Shown here: positions 16,905 through 25,395 of the stretch, in pieces
How positions within the stretch are numbered: the first letter of the stretch is position 1
Layout: each line of letters opens with the position of its first letter
Assembly (NCBI RefSeq): GCF_016806065.1
Contig: NZ_CP032405.1
Span: forward strand, 1,038,501-1,102,500
Length of the DNA stretch: 64,000 bases
Direction: 5' to 3'
Source: Rhizobium rosettiformans
GTDB lineage: Bacteria; Pseudomonadota; Alphaproteobacteria; Rhizobiales; Rhizobiaceae
Made by a program: the position numbers and the translations under genes
The notes under the pieces: model-generated
Database searches by the model: none
Seen by the model: only the letters and a program-made list of their open reading frames with translations
What the model was told of the DNA's origin: nothing

Positions 16905-17960
16905 ATGAGCCGTTTCTGGTCGTCCGCCATCCATGCGCTGGAACCCTATGTCGCCGGCGAACAGCCGAAGATCCCGGGCCTTGTGAAGCTCAACACCAAT
17001 GAGAGCCCCTACGGGCCCTCGCAGAAGGTGCTGGAAGCGATCGCGGCCACGTCCGGGGAGCGTCTGCGCCTTTATCCTGATCCGGCGTCCACGGGCCTGC
17101 GCGAGGCCATCGCGAAGCGCTTCGATCTGGCCATGAACGAGGTGTTCGTCGGCAACGGCTCGGACGAAGTGCTTGCCTTCACCTTCGCGGGTCTCTTGAA
17201 GCACGACGCGCCGCTGCTTTATCCCGACATCACCTACAGCTTCTACAAGACCTATGCCCGGCTCTTCGAGGTCAAGGTCGAGGAGATCCCGCTGGATGAT
17301 GAGCTTCAGATACGTGTCGGCGACTACAGCCGCCCCTGTGGCGCAATCATTCTGGCCAATCCAAACGCCCCGACCGGCATCGCTCTCCCCCTCTCGGAGG
17401 TCGAAAAGCTGGTCGCCTCGCACCCGGATCAGGTCGTGGTCATCGATGAGGCCTATGTCGATTTCGGCGCAGAGACGGCAGCTTCGCTGATCCCGCGCTA
17501 CGAGAATTTGCTCGTTGTCCAGACCTTCTCGAAATCCCGCTCGCTGGCGGGCCTGCGCGTCGGTTTCGCGCTCGGCCAGCGGCCGCTGATCGAGGCACTG
17601 GAGCGGATGAAGGACAGCTTCAACTCCTATCCCGTCGACATGCTGGCCCAGGCCGCTGCAACCGCAGCGATCGAGGATGAAGCCTGGTTTGACGAGGCCT
17701 GTGGCAAGATAATTGCCAACCGCGAGATGGTGACCAAAGCGCTCGAAGTTCGTGGCTTCGAGGTCCTGCCGTCGTCGACCAACTTCGTCTTCGCCCGTCA
17801 TCCGGCGCATCAGGGGGCAGATCTGCAGAAGGGTCTGCGCGAGCGCGCCGTCCTCGTCCGGCATTTCAACAAGCCGCGCATTTCGGACTTCCTCCGCGTG
17901 ACCATCGGCACGACAGAGGAATGCCATCAGTTTCTGAAGGCGATCGATCAAATCATCTGA
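16905..17960 (+). CDS. hisC: Histidinol-phosphate aminotransferase
   Basis: A 351-residue class-I/II PLP aminotransferase that converts imidazole acetol phosphate to histidinol phosphate in histidine synthesis. It has KLNTNESPYGPS near the N-terminus, NPNAPTG, DEAYVDF and the PLP lysine Lys210 in FSKSRSLAGLR. In rhizobia such genes may also act on phenylalanine precursors. The ATG is separated from the ispA stop by a single base. A longer frame inside ispA is a shadow. Confidence 0.93.
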   Translation: MSRFWSSAIHALEPYVAGEQPKIPGLVKLNTNESPYGPSQKVLEAIAATSGERLRLYPDPASTGLREAIAKRFDLAMNEVFVGNGSDEVLAFTFAGLLKHDAPLLYPDITYSFYKTYARLFEVKVEEIPLDDELQIRVGDYSRPCGAIILANPNAPTGIALPLSEVEKLVASHPDQVVVIDEAYVDFGAETAASLIPRYENLLVVQTFSKSRSLAGLRVGFALGQRPLIEALERMKDSFNSYPVDMLAQAAATAAIEDEAWFDEACGKIIANREMVTKALEVRGFEVLPSSTNFVFARHPAHQGADLQKGLRERAVLVRHFNKPRISDFLRVTIGTTEECHQFLKAIDQII

Positions 17961-18017
17961 AGTGTCGCTCGCGTCGAAAAGCGGTACGCTCCTGCAACCT
18001 TTAGTGAGAGCCGGAGC

Positions 18018-18656
18018 GTGCCCGTGACTGAAATCCTGCAACACTGGCCTCAGGTCGTGGCCGCCTACCTGGTCTACCTCGTCGCGGTCTTGAGCCCCGG
18101 CCCGGCCACCATGGCCATCGCCTCCGCCTCGCTTGGCCAGGGGCGTCGCCATGGCCTGACGATCGCGTCCGGTATCTTCTGCGGATCCATGACCTGGGCC
18201 ATCGCGGCCTCCCTGGGGTTGGCCGCGATCCTGTCGCAGTATGCGCAGGCGCTGATCCTGATGCGCATCCTCGGCGGGCTCTATCTGCTCTATCTCGCCT
18301 GGCGTGCCTTCCGCTCCGCCGCGAGCAGCATCGACCCGCTCTCGCTGACGAAGGCCGCTTCGAGCCTGAAACGCACTTTCCTGATGGGCTATGCGATCCA
18401 CCTGACGAACCCCAAGGCGATCTTTGCCTGGCTCGCCATCATCTCGCTCGGCCTTCCGGCCGGTGCAACACCAACGGCCGTCGCGATCATCGTCTGCGGT
18501 TGCCTTGCGACCGGCTTCGCCGTCTTCATGGGCTATGCGCTGTTGTTCTCGACCCCCGGTTCACTGCGCATCTACCGCGCAGCGCGCCGTTACATCGATG
18601 GGACGCTGGCGGTCCTGTTTGCCACTGCCGGCGTCAAGATGCTGACCTTCCGCTGA
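18018..18656 (+). CDS. LysE/RhtB family amino-acid exporter
   Basis: A 212-residue membrane protein with about six hydrophobic segments and the LysE hallmark SPGPATMAIASASLGQGRRHG near residues 25-45. Relatives export homoserine, threonine, lysine or similar compounds; the substrate here is unknown. The start is GTG at 18018 (or a second GTG two codons later) with a GGAG site close upstream. It is convergent with the OmpA-type lipoprotein gene. Confidence 0.88.
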   Translation: MPVTEILQHWPQVVAAYLVYLVAVLSPGPATMAIASASLGQGRRHGLTIASGIFCGSMTWAIAASLGLAAILSQYAQALILMRILGGLYLLYLAWRAFRSAASSIDPLSLTKAASSLKRTFLMGYAIHLTNPKAIFAWLAIISLGLPAGATPTAVAIIVCGCLATGFAVFMGYALLFSTPGSLRIYRAARRYIDGTLAVLFATAGVKMLTFR

Positions 18657-18660
18657 AACT

Positions 18661-18690
18661 AAAAAGGCGCCGCACGAATGGCGGCGCCTT
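18661..18690 (-). terminator. Terminator of the OmpA-type lipoprotein gene
   Basis: Perfect 10-base stem AAGGCGCCGC/GCGGCGCCTT (18664-18690) with a five-A left flank, giving a U-tract on the minus strand. It probably also limits read-through from the LysE gene. Confidence 0.85.
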
Positions 18691-18709
18691 GCATGTGGTC
18701 GATCGCCGA

Positions 18710-19375
18710 TCAGCCCTGTGTGAGCGGCGAGATCTGGATTTCGACGCGGCGGTTCTGCGCACGGCCGTCCGGAGTGGCGTTCGAGGCAACCGGCTGGTTC
18801 GGGCCGAAGCCGACGGCAGAGACGCGCCGCGGATCGACACCCTGACCGTTGAGGTAACCTGCAACCGACATGGCGCGACGTTCGGACAGACCCTGGTTGT
18901 AAGCCTGGCTGCCGGTCGAATCGGTGTGACCGTTGATGTCGATCAGGGTCCGGTCGAACTTGCGCAGCACGATCGCAACCGAGTTCAGCGTCGGGTAGAA
19001 CTGCGGCATGACCGCATCCTGATCGGTGTTGAAGGTGATGTTCGACGGCATGTTGAGGATGATGCGATCGCCGACACGGGTGACCGAAATGCCGGTGCCC
19101 TGCAGCTGCGCACGCAGTTCCGATTCCTGCTGGTCCATGTAATTGCCGATCGCGCCGCCTGCGAGCGCGCCAACACCGGCACCGATGAGCGCGGCATTCC
19201 GACGTCCGACCGGCGAACCGCCGACGGCCAGGCCTCCAAGCGCACCGACGGCCGCACCGATCGCGGCGCCACCCGCCGTATTCGAAACCTTCTGCTCGCC
19301 CGTATAGGGGTCGGTCGTGGTGCAGGCGCTGAGATAGGTTGCGCAAAGCGCGATGATGGCGATCTTCTTGATCAT
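18710..19375 (-). CDS. OmpA-family peptidoglycan-binding lipoprotein
   Basis: A 221-residue protein. The signal peptide has a lipobox (LSAC, Cys about residue 17). A glycine-zipper region (residues about 35-95) resembles the small lipoprotein at 9730. The OmpA C-terminal domain (about 105-220) carries NGHTDSTGSQAYNQGLSERRA, with the Asp and Arg that hold diaminopimelate. It resembles E. coli YiaD. It tethers the outer membrane to peptidoglycan. The ATG at 19375 is the only one giving a signal peptide. Confidence 0.92.
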   Translation of the reverse strand: MIKKIAIIALCATYLSACTTTDPYTGEQKVSNTAGGAAIGAAVGALGGLAVGGSPVGRRNAALIGAGVGALAGGAIGNYMDQQESELRAQLQGTGISVTRVGDRIILNMPSNITFNTDQDAVMPQFYPTLNSVAIVLRKFDRTLIDINGHTDSTGSQAYNQGLSERRAMSVAGYLNGQGVDPRRVSAVGFGPNQPVASNATPDGRAQNRRVEIQISPLTQG

Positions 19376-19451
19376 GCTCGGTGTCCCTCCAGTATTCGGC
19401 TGATAATCCGTCAACCGTGAAATTGCGGCAACATAAAGTTGGCCAGCACGC

Positions 19452-20717
19452 TCACTCGGCCGCCGATTTCTGGCCATAGCGCTTCTCGATATAGTCGGCC
19501 ACCAGCGCCTCGAAATCGGCTGCGATGTTCGGACCGCGCAAGGTCATCGCCTTCTGGCCATCAATAAACACGGGAGCCGCCGGGTTTTCACCGGTCCCTG
19601 GAAGCGAGATGCCAATATCGGCATGCTTGCTTTCGCCGGGGCCGTTGACGATACAGCCCATGACCGCAACGTTCAGGCCTTCGACACCCGGATACTTGTC
19701 GCGCCAGACGGGCATGTTCTTGCGAAGGTCATCCTGGATCTTCTGCGCGAGTTCCTGGAAGACCGTCGAGGTGGTGCGACCACAGCCGGGACATGCCGCG
19801 ACAACAGGCACGAACTGGCGGAAGCCCATGACCTGCAGCAGTTCCTGAGCTACCTGAACCTCGCGTGTGCGATCGCCGTTCGGTTCGGGGGTGAGCGAAA
19901 CGCGGATCGTGTCCCCAATACCATGCTGCAACACGTAGCCCATGGCTGCCGACGAGGCGACGATACCCTTCGAGCCCATGCCCGCCTCGGTGAGCCCGAG
20001 ATGCAGCGCGTGGTCCGAGCGATCCGCCAGCATCGAATAGACAGCGATCAGGTCCTGCACCTGGCTGACCTTGGCCGAGAGAATGATGCGGTTGCGCGGC
20101 AGGCCAATCTCCTCGGCAAGCTCTGCGGACAGCAATGCCGACTGGACGATCGCTTCACGCGTGACCTGGCGCGCCGAAAGCGGTGAACCATTGGCCGCGT
20201 TCTCGTCCATCAGCCGGGTCAGGAGCTCCTGGTCGAGCGAGCCCCAATTGACCCCGATGCGGACAGGCTTGTCGTAGCGGATCGCCATTTCGACGATCTC
20301 GGCGAACTGCTTGTCCTTCTTGTCCTTGAAGCCGACATTCCCGGGATTGATACGGTACTTGGCGAGCGCCTCGGCACAGGCCGGGTGATCGGCGAGCAGC
20401 TTGTGGCCGATATAATGGAAATCGCCGATCAGCGGCACGTCCATGCCGAGCCGGAGCAGGCGCTCGCGGATCTTCGGAACGGCGGCGGCACTTTCGTCAC
20501 GGTCGACAGTGATGCGGACGACCTCGGAGCCTGCCTTGTAGAGGGCAGCAACCTGGGCAACGGTCGCGTCGATGTCTGCGGTGTCGGTATTGGTCATCGA
20601 CTGAACGACGACGGGAGCTCCACCGCCGATGATGACGCCACCCACTTCAACCGCGACCGACGAACGGCGCGGTTTGGGGTCAAAGGCATCGGCGGGCTGG
20701 ATCAGGGGTGCGGTCAT
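19452..20717 (-). CDS. ispG: 4-hydroxy-3-methylbut-2-en-1-yl diphosphate synthase
   Basis: A 421-residue [4Fe-4S] enzyme of the methylerythritol phosphate isoprenoid route that acts on MEcPP. The N-terminal TIM barrel contains [23 protein letters not shown] and GVNWGSLD. The C-terminal cluster domain has CPGCGRT (two ligands) and [10 protein letters not shown] (third Cys). The ATG at 20717 gives the normal start; ten extra codons upstream are possible. With ispA in the same window, both ends of isoprenoid supply are represented. It is followed by the OmpA lipoprotein gene on the same strand. Confidence 0.96.
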   Translation of the reverse strand: MTAPLIQPADAFDPKPRRSSVAVEVGGVIIGGGAPVVVQSMTNTDTADIDATVAQVAALYKAGSEVVRITVDRDESAAAVPKIRERLLRLGMDVPLIGDFHYIGHKLLADHPACAEALAKYRINPGNVGFKDKKDKQFAEIVEMAIRYDKPVRIGVNWGSLDQELLTRLMDENAANGSPLSARQVTREAIVQSALLSAELAEEIGLPRNRIILSAKVSQVQDLIAVYSMLADRSDHALHLGLTEAGMGSKGIVASSAAMGYVLQHGIGDTIRVSLTPEPNGDRTREVQVAQELLQVMGFRQFVPVVAACPGCGRTTSTVFQELAQKIQDDLRKNMPVWRDKYPGVEGLNVAVMGCIVNGPGESKHADIGISLPGTGENPAAPVFIDGQKAMTLRGPNIAADFEALVADYIEKRYGQKSAAE

Positions 20718-20847
20718 GGCTGTTTCTCTGCAAGCCTCAATCGCCATGGAGGTGGATCAAAGCCGATCGCTTGTCAACCGCAACACGCCGATGCGCGATC
20801 ACATGCGCGTCTGCAGCCGCCGAGAGCGTCCACATACGAGGTCCGGG

Positions 20848-22041
20848 TCAATGGCCGCTCGCCCGGTCTGCATGGCGCGCAAGCCGGGATAGCCCAAGCA
20901 CAACGATCAGCAGAGCTGGAATCGCTGTGTAGACACTCGACAGCGACGTGTGCTCGGCCACAAACCCGATCAGAGACGGGGCAAAGAGGATGCCGGAATA
21001 GCCCATGGTGGTGACGACGGAGAGGCCGACTCCCGGAGCAAGCCCCGGAATATTGCCGCCAGCCGAAAAGGCGATTGGCACCATGTTCGAGATGCCGATT
21101 CCGGTGATGGCAAAGCCGATCAGCGCAAAGGTGACGCTGGAAGACTGGCCCGCCATGACGAGCCCGATGATCGCAGCCACGCCGCAGAAGCGCAGCGTGT
21201 TGACGGCGCCGAAGCGGTCACGGATGAAGTCGCCCGCAAAACGGCAGACCGCCATGGTCAACGAGAAGGCGGCAAAGGCGAAGCCCGACATTTCCGTCGA
21301 GGCATTTAGCTCGTTGCGCAGGTAGAGCGCGCTCCAGTCAAGCACGGTGCCCTCAGGGATCATGCAGAACAACGCGATTGTGCCGATCAGCCAGGGCAGC
21401 GGCGTCATCGGCAGCTTGGCCTTGGCCGGTTCGTCGGTTGGATGTGGCGCGTCCGATAGGATCATCGGGCGGGCGACCAGGAAGAGGACGACGCAGACGG
21501 CTGCCAGAAGCAGCACGTGACCAGTGACACCGAGCGAGGCAATCAGGAAACCACCGGTCGCCGCACCGCAAAGGCCACCCAGGCTCCAGAAGGCGTGACA
21601 GGAGGACATGATCGAGCGGCGCATGCTGCGCTCGACCGCAACGGCATTGGCATTCATCGCCACATCCATCGCTCCGGTCAGGCCGCCGAACAGGAATATG
21701 GCGATGGCTCCGGTCCAGAGATTGTCGACCAGCGTTACCAGAACGATTGTGGGGATGAACAGGATTGTCGTGATCTCGACCACGCGACGCGAGCCGTAGC
21801 GTGCAATCTGCATGCCGGCGATTGGCATCAGTACCAGCGACCCCACGCCGAAGACGAAGATCATCACGCCCAGCATCAGCTCCGACAATCCGAGCGCCTC
21901 TGAGAAGAACGGAATTTTCGGCGCCCAGGCTCCGATGACGAGGCCATTCAGGAAGAAGAGCAGCGCAACCGCCACCCGCTCCCTGGTGACGATCGGTGCC
22001 GGTGCGGCGGTGGAAGTGATGGTGTGGGCGATGTCATTCAT
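20848..22041 (-). CDS. MFS transporter (YbjJ-like)
   Basis: A 397-residue protein with about 12 hydrophobic segments. The first one reads LFFLNGLVIGAWAPKIPFF, and an RYGSRR loop follows helix 2. A long central loop around residues 195-215 splits the two halves. The pattern is that of the YbjJ-type major facilitator branch, sometimes sugar-related; the substrate is unknown. A perfect 14-base palindrome lies about 30 bases upstream of the start and may be its operator. Confidence 0.83.
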   Translation of the reverse strand: MNDIAHTITSTAAPAPIVTRERVAVALLFFLNGLVIGAWAPKIPFFSEALGLSELMLGVMIFVFGVGSLVLMPIAGMQIARYGSRRVVEITTILFIPTIVLVTLVDNLWTGAIAIFLFGGLTGAMDVAMNANAVAVERSMRRSIMSSCHAFWSLGGLCGAATGGFLIASLGVTGHVLLLAAVCVVLFLVARPMILSDAPHPTDEPAKAKLPMTPLPWLIGTIALFCMIPEGTVLDWSALYLRNELNASTEMSGFAFAAFSLTMAVCRFAGDFIRDRFGAVNTLRFCGVAAIIGLVMAGQSSSVTFALIGFAITGIGISNMVPIAFSAGGNIPGLAPGVGLSVVTTMGYSGILFAPSLIGFVAEHTSLSSVYTAIPALLIVVLGLSRLARHADRASGH

Positions 22042-22071
22042 GTCCTGCTCCCATAGTCGGGCGCACTGTAA

Positions 22072-22085
22072 TTAAATCGATTTAA
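22072..22085. promoter_or_regulatory. Palindromic operator candidate upstream of the MFS gene
   Basis: TTAAATCGATTTAA is a perfect 14-base palindrome with a central CG, as in many LacI-family operators. It lies 31 bases upstream of the MFS start and 55-70 bases upstream of the divergent EamA gene, so it could control either or both. No LacI-type regulator is in the window. Confidence 0.5.
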
Positions 22086-22139
22086 ACGACAACATGCCCC
22101 GCACGTCCCAACTGTAAATTTTTGTTTCGCACGACAACA

Positions 22140-23120
22140 ATGTCGGAGATCCGGACGGGGATTGACAGAACCCGGCCAACGCCTGACACAGATAGCCATT
22201 GCGGACCTCCCCCTGTGCCGCCCGACCCGAAAGACGCTTCCGTGAAAACCGCAGTTGGTGCTGGTATTCTCCTCTCCAGCCTCGCTTATCTCTGCTTTGC
22301 CATGCATGACGCCATGATCAAGCTGCTGGTGGAGACAACCACCGTCTGGCAGATCCTGTTTTGCCGCAGCATTGCGATCCTGCTTGGCTGTTACATCCTC
22401 GGTGGCCGCTCACTCGCCCGGGAGACGGTGACGTCGCCGGCGCTTCGCCCGATGATGCTGCGCAGTCTTTTCCTGCTCGCCGCCTGGCTCTGTTACTTTA
22501 ACGCGGCCAAGCATCTGCCCCTCGCAGATCTGACGACACTCTATTTCGCCGCACCGATCGCAGCGATCCTGCTCGCCATCCCGATCCTGGGCGAACGCGT
22601 CCCCATCAGCAGCTGGATTGCCGTCATGACCGGCTTCGTCGGCGTGGTCATCGCCAGCAATCCGACAGGCCTTGCGACCGGCTGGCCCGTCTACCTCGCC
22701 CTCATCGCGGCCATCTGCTGGGCGATCGCCACGACGCTGCTCAGAACCACCAGCAAGAGCGCCAGCAGCATGGTTCAGATGACGATGACGAATGTCTTCT
22801 TCCTGGCCCTGACGACACCCATGGCCATCCTCTCCTGGACCACGCCAAGCGGTCCGACGCAGATAATGCTGCTGGCCGTCGGCTTCATCGGCGGTCTTGG
22901 CCAGATGAGCTTTTTCGAGGCGCTGCGCCGCGCCCCGATCTCGGTGATTGCACCCCTGGAGTATACGGCACTCGTCTGGGCCTTCGCGCTCGGCTACACG
23001 ATCTGGGGAGACATCCCGGGACCGAATGTCTGGGCCGGCGCCGTCCTGATCGCCGGCGCAGGCCTCATCATTCTCTTTGCCCAGCGGCGCAAGATGCCCG
23101 CTCAGGACCTCGAGAGATAG
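22140..23120 (+). CDS. EamA/DMT family transporter
   Basis: About 326 residues with ten hydrophobic segments in two EamA repeats. The first begins LLSSLAYLCFAMHDAMIKLL and the second WPVYLALIAAICWAIATTLLRTT. Drug/metabolite transporters of this kind export or import small metabolites, often amino acids or S-adenosylmethionine relatives; the substrate here is unknown. The start is uncertain: ATG at 22140 or GTG at 22242, the latter closer to the first helix. Its last 19 bases overlap the convergent M20 gene. Confidence 0.8.
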   Translation: MSEIRTGIDRTRPTPDTDSHCGPPPVPPDPKDASVKTAVGAGILLSSLAYLCFAMHDAMIKLLVETTTVWQILFCRSIAILLGCYILGGRSLARETVTSPALRPMMLRSLFLLAAWLCYFNAAKHLPLADLTTLYFAAPIAAILLAIPILGERVPISSWIAVMTGFVGVVIASNPTGLATGWPVYLALIAAICWAIATTLLRTTSKSASSMVQMTMTNVFFLALTTPMAILSWTTPSGPTQIMLLAVGFIGGLGQMSFFEALRRAPISVIAPLEYTALVWAFALGYTIWGDIPGPNVWAGAVLIAGAGLIILFAQRRKMPAQDLER

Positions 23121-24265
23121 CGCTCGGCAAGTTCCACCCAGAGGGTGGTCCCGACCGGCAGGATATCGTCGTTGAAGTCATAGCGCGGGTGGTGCAGCGG
23201 CGGATCGTTGGGTGTCCGCTGCGTTCCGAGGAAGAAATAGCTGCCCGGGCGCTTGGCGAGCATGTAGGCGAAATCCTCGCTCCCCATCATCGGGCGCGGC
23301 AGGTCATAGACCTTGTCCTGTCCAGCAAAGCTCACCGCGAGATCACGGACGAAATCGGTTTCGGCCTTGTGGTTGATGGTCGGGTCGTATCCCCTTTCAT
23401 AGTCGATGGTCACGCCCATGCCGTAACTCGCCGCCTGACCTTCGGCCACCGCGCGAATGCGCTGCTCAAGCTGGTCGCGGACCTTGGGATCGAAGGAGCG
23501 GATCGACAGCACCATCTCTGCCCGCTCCGGAATGACATTGCTCGCCGCACCCGCATGGAACCCGCCGACGGTGATGACGGTCGGATCGAGCGGGTGGATG
23601 TTGCGCGACACGATCGTCTGCAGCGCCATCACGATGGACGCGCCACACACAATGGGATCGGCCGTCGATTGCGGTTCGGCCCCGTGACCACCACGGCCGT
23701 TGACGGTGATCTTGCACTCGTCGACGGCAGCCATGATCGGCCCTTCCCGGAGCGCGATATGGCCGAACGGGATCTCCGGATCGTTATGCAGCGCGAAAAC
23801 CGCATCGCAGGGGAAGCGATCGAAAAGGCCGTCCTCGATCATGATCCGCGCGCCGCCGAAATTCTCTTCCGCCGGCTGAAAGATCAGGTGAATGACGCCG
23901 TCGAAATTCCGTCGCTCGGCAAGGATCTTCGCCGCGCCGAGAAGCATCGCAGTATGGCCGTCATGACCACAGGCATGCATCACGCCCGGTATCTCGCTCG
24001 CATAGGGAAGGCCGGTCTCTTCGAGGATCGGCAGAGCGTCGAAGTCGGCGCGAATGCCGATGCTTCGCTCGCTCGACCCGTTTCTGAGGGTGGCGACAAT
24101 ACCGGTCTTGGCAAGCCCGCGCGTCACCTCATAGCCGAGCGCGGTCAGCTGCTCGGCGACATAGTCCGATGTCTTGAATTCCGACAGGCCGATCTCCGGA
24201 AACCGATGCAGATGATGTCGCGTCGCGAGCACTTCAGCCATCACATTGGGCGCATGGATCGTCAT
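23102..24265 (-). CDS. M20 family amidohydrolase (hippurate hydrolase-like)
   Basis: A 387-residue metallopeptidase-fold amidohydrolase. It shows the metal-binding ADFDALPI, HACGHDGHTAML and FQPAEENFGGA, a dimerisation domain in the middle and a C-terminal HHPRYDFND. This is the HipO/IAA-amino-acid hydrolase/N-acyl-amino-acid deacylase group; candidate substrates include N-acyl amino acids such as hippurate or indole-acetyl conjugates. The ATG at 24265 has an AAAGG site. It is divergent from a TetR regulator 137 bases away, which is likely its repressor. Confidence 0.88.
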   Translation of the reverse strand: MTIHAPNVMAEVLATRHHLHRFPEIGLSEFKTSDYVAEQLTALGYEVTRGLAKTGIVATLRNGSSERSIGIRADFDALPILEETGLPYASEIPGVMHACGHDGHTAMLLGAAKILAERRNFDGVIHLIFQPAEENFGGARIMIEDGLFDRFPCDAVFALHNDPEIPFGHIALREGPIMAAVDECKITVNGRGGHGAEPQSTADPIVCGASIVMALQTIVSRNIHPLDPTVITVGGFHAGAASNVIPERAEMVLSIRSFDPKVRDQLEQRIRAVAEGQAASYGMGVTIDYERGYDPTINHKAETDFVRDLAVSFAGQDKVYDLPRPMMGSEDFAYMLAKRPGSYFFLGTQRTPNDPPLHHPRYDFNDDILPVGTTLWVELAERYLSRS

Positions 24266-24402
24266 GGAAATTGCCTTTCGGTCGTCTGGGCATGAGCAAT
24301 GAAGCGCGGACTGTGGCACTTGCCGGTCCGTTGTTCAACCGTATAAAAAGACGTCCGCGGCTGACGAAAACAAGCCGCCTTACCCGTGCCGGAGAGACCA
24401 CC

Positions 24403-25038
24403 ATGACACGACGCACGTTCCAGCGTGCCGGTGAAGCCGAGCGCCGGAAGGATCTGATCGCGGCGACCCTGGACAGCGTTTCCGAACATGGCCTGGAAGG
24501 CGCAACCGTCCGCGACATCGCCGCCAGAGCCGGCGTGACCGGCGGTTTGATCCGCCATTATTTTTCCGGCAAGGACGAGATGGTTCAGGCTGCCTATCGC
24601 GAAATGCTGGCGGGCATGACCGGCTCCGCCGTCGATGCCATGGCAGAAGCTGGCGCGAACCCGCAGCGGCGCCTGCATGACTTCATCGTCGCCAATGTCA
24701 GCCCACCGATCGCCGACCCGAAGGCGTTGTCCCTCTGGGCAGCTTTCATCGGACGTGTGCGATCGGATGAGGAACTCGCCCGTATCCATCGGGAAAACTA
24801 CATGGTCTTCATCGGCATACTCGAAGAGCTCGTCGGAGCCGTCCTGGAGGCACGACAACACGAACCACCCTTCTCCGAAGTCCGCCATCTCGCGGTCGCG
24901 ATCAACGGGCTCATCGACGGTTTGTGGCTTGAGAATTCGCTCGCGAGCGACCTCTTCGACGAGGGACGGCTGCCGCAGATCGCACTGGATGCGGTCGAGG
25001 CCATGCTGGGCGGATTGTCGTTGAGAGGCACGAACTGA
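24403..25038 (+). CDS. TetR/AcrR family regulator, BetI-like
   Basis: A 211-residue protein. The N-terminal TetR helix-turn-helix (RRKDLIAATLDSVSEHGLEGATVRDIAARAGVTGGLIRHYFSGKDE, described here by its key segment VRDIAARAGV and HYF) spans residues about 14-60. The ligand-binding C-terminal domain is of the BetI type. The ATG at 24403 has GGAGAG upstream; the longer frame overlaps the divergent gene. It probably controls the adjacent M20 amidohydrolase. The ligand is unknown; choline control as in true BetI is not supported by neighbours. Confidence 0.87.
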   Translation: MTRRTFQRAGEAERRKDLIAATLDSVSEHGLEGATVRDIAARAGVTGGLIRHYFSGKDEMVQAAYREMLAGMTGSAVDAMAEAGANPQRRLHDFIVANVSPPIADPKALSLWAAFIGRVRSDEELARIHRENYMVFIGILEELVGAVLEARQHEPPFSEVRHLAVAINGLIDGLWLENSLASDLFDEGRLPQIALDAVEAMLGGLSLRGTN

Positions 25039-25395
25039 GCAATCCGACCCGCGTCGCGAACACGCATTAGGGCTCCGAGCATTCGGGATCTGGTAACCTC
25101 ACCGACAGATCGCTTGCCCGCGAAGTTTGACCCTGCTTCATCGCTGCGCGGCGGCTGCGAGCAAGCCCCTTGGACAGCAGCTTGAAATAAGGCATAAAAA
25201 CGCCAATTCACCTGCCTGGATGCGAAAGTCGCAAAGAGTGTCCGTCCGCCTCTGTTAACCGTCGTATTACGGCCTCTTTCTGCCTCGATTGTTGGTCAAT
25301 AACCCAATTTTGTGCAATGAGGCGCGGCGGCAAAGACCAGACGGTCGGACCACAACGGCTTTCTATTGAACCATCGAACCGAGAACCTATTTTTC
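25039..25395. other. Intergenic region upstream of ndvB
   Basis: About 355 bases without a credible gene; an ORF on the minus strand here is antisense to the TetR gene and rejected. It should contain the ndvB promoter and leader. An AT-richer stretch lies around 25180-25320, including AATAAGGCATAAAAACG and a CTGTTAACCG word. No clear hairpin terminator for the TetR gene is seen. Confidence 0.4.
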
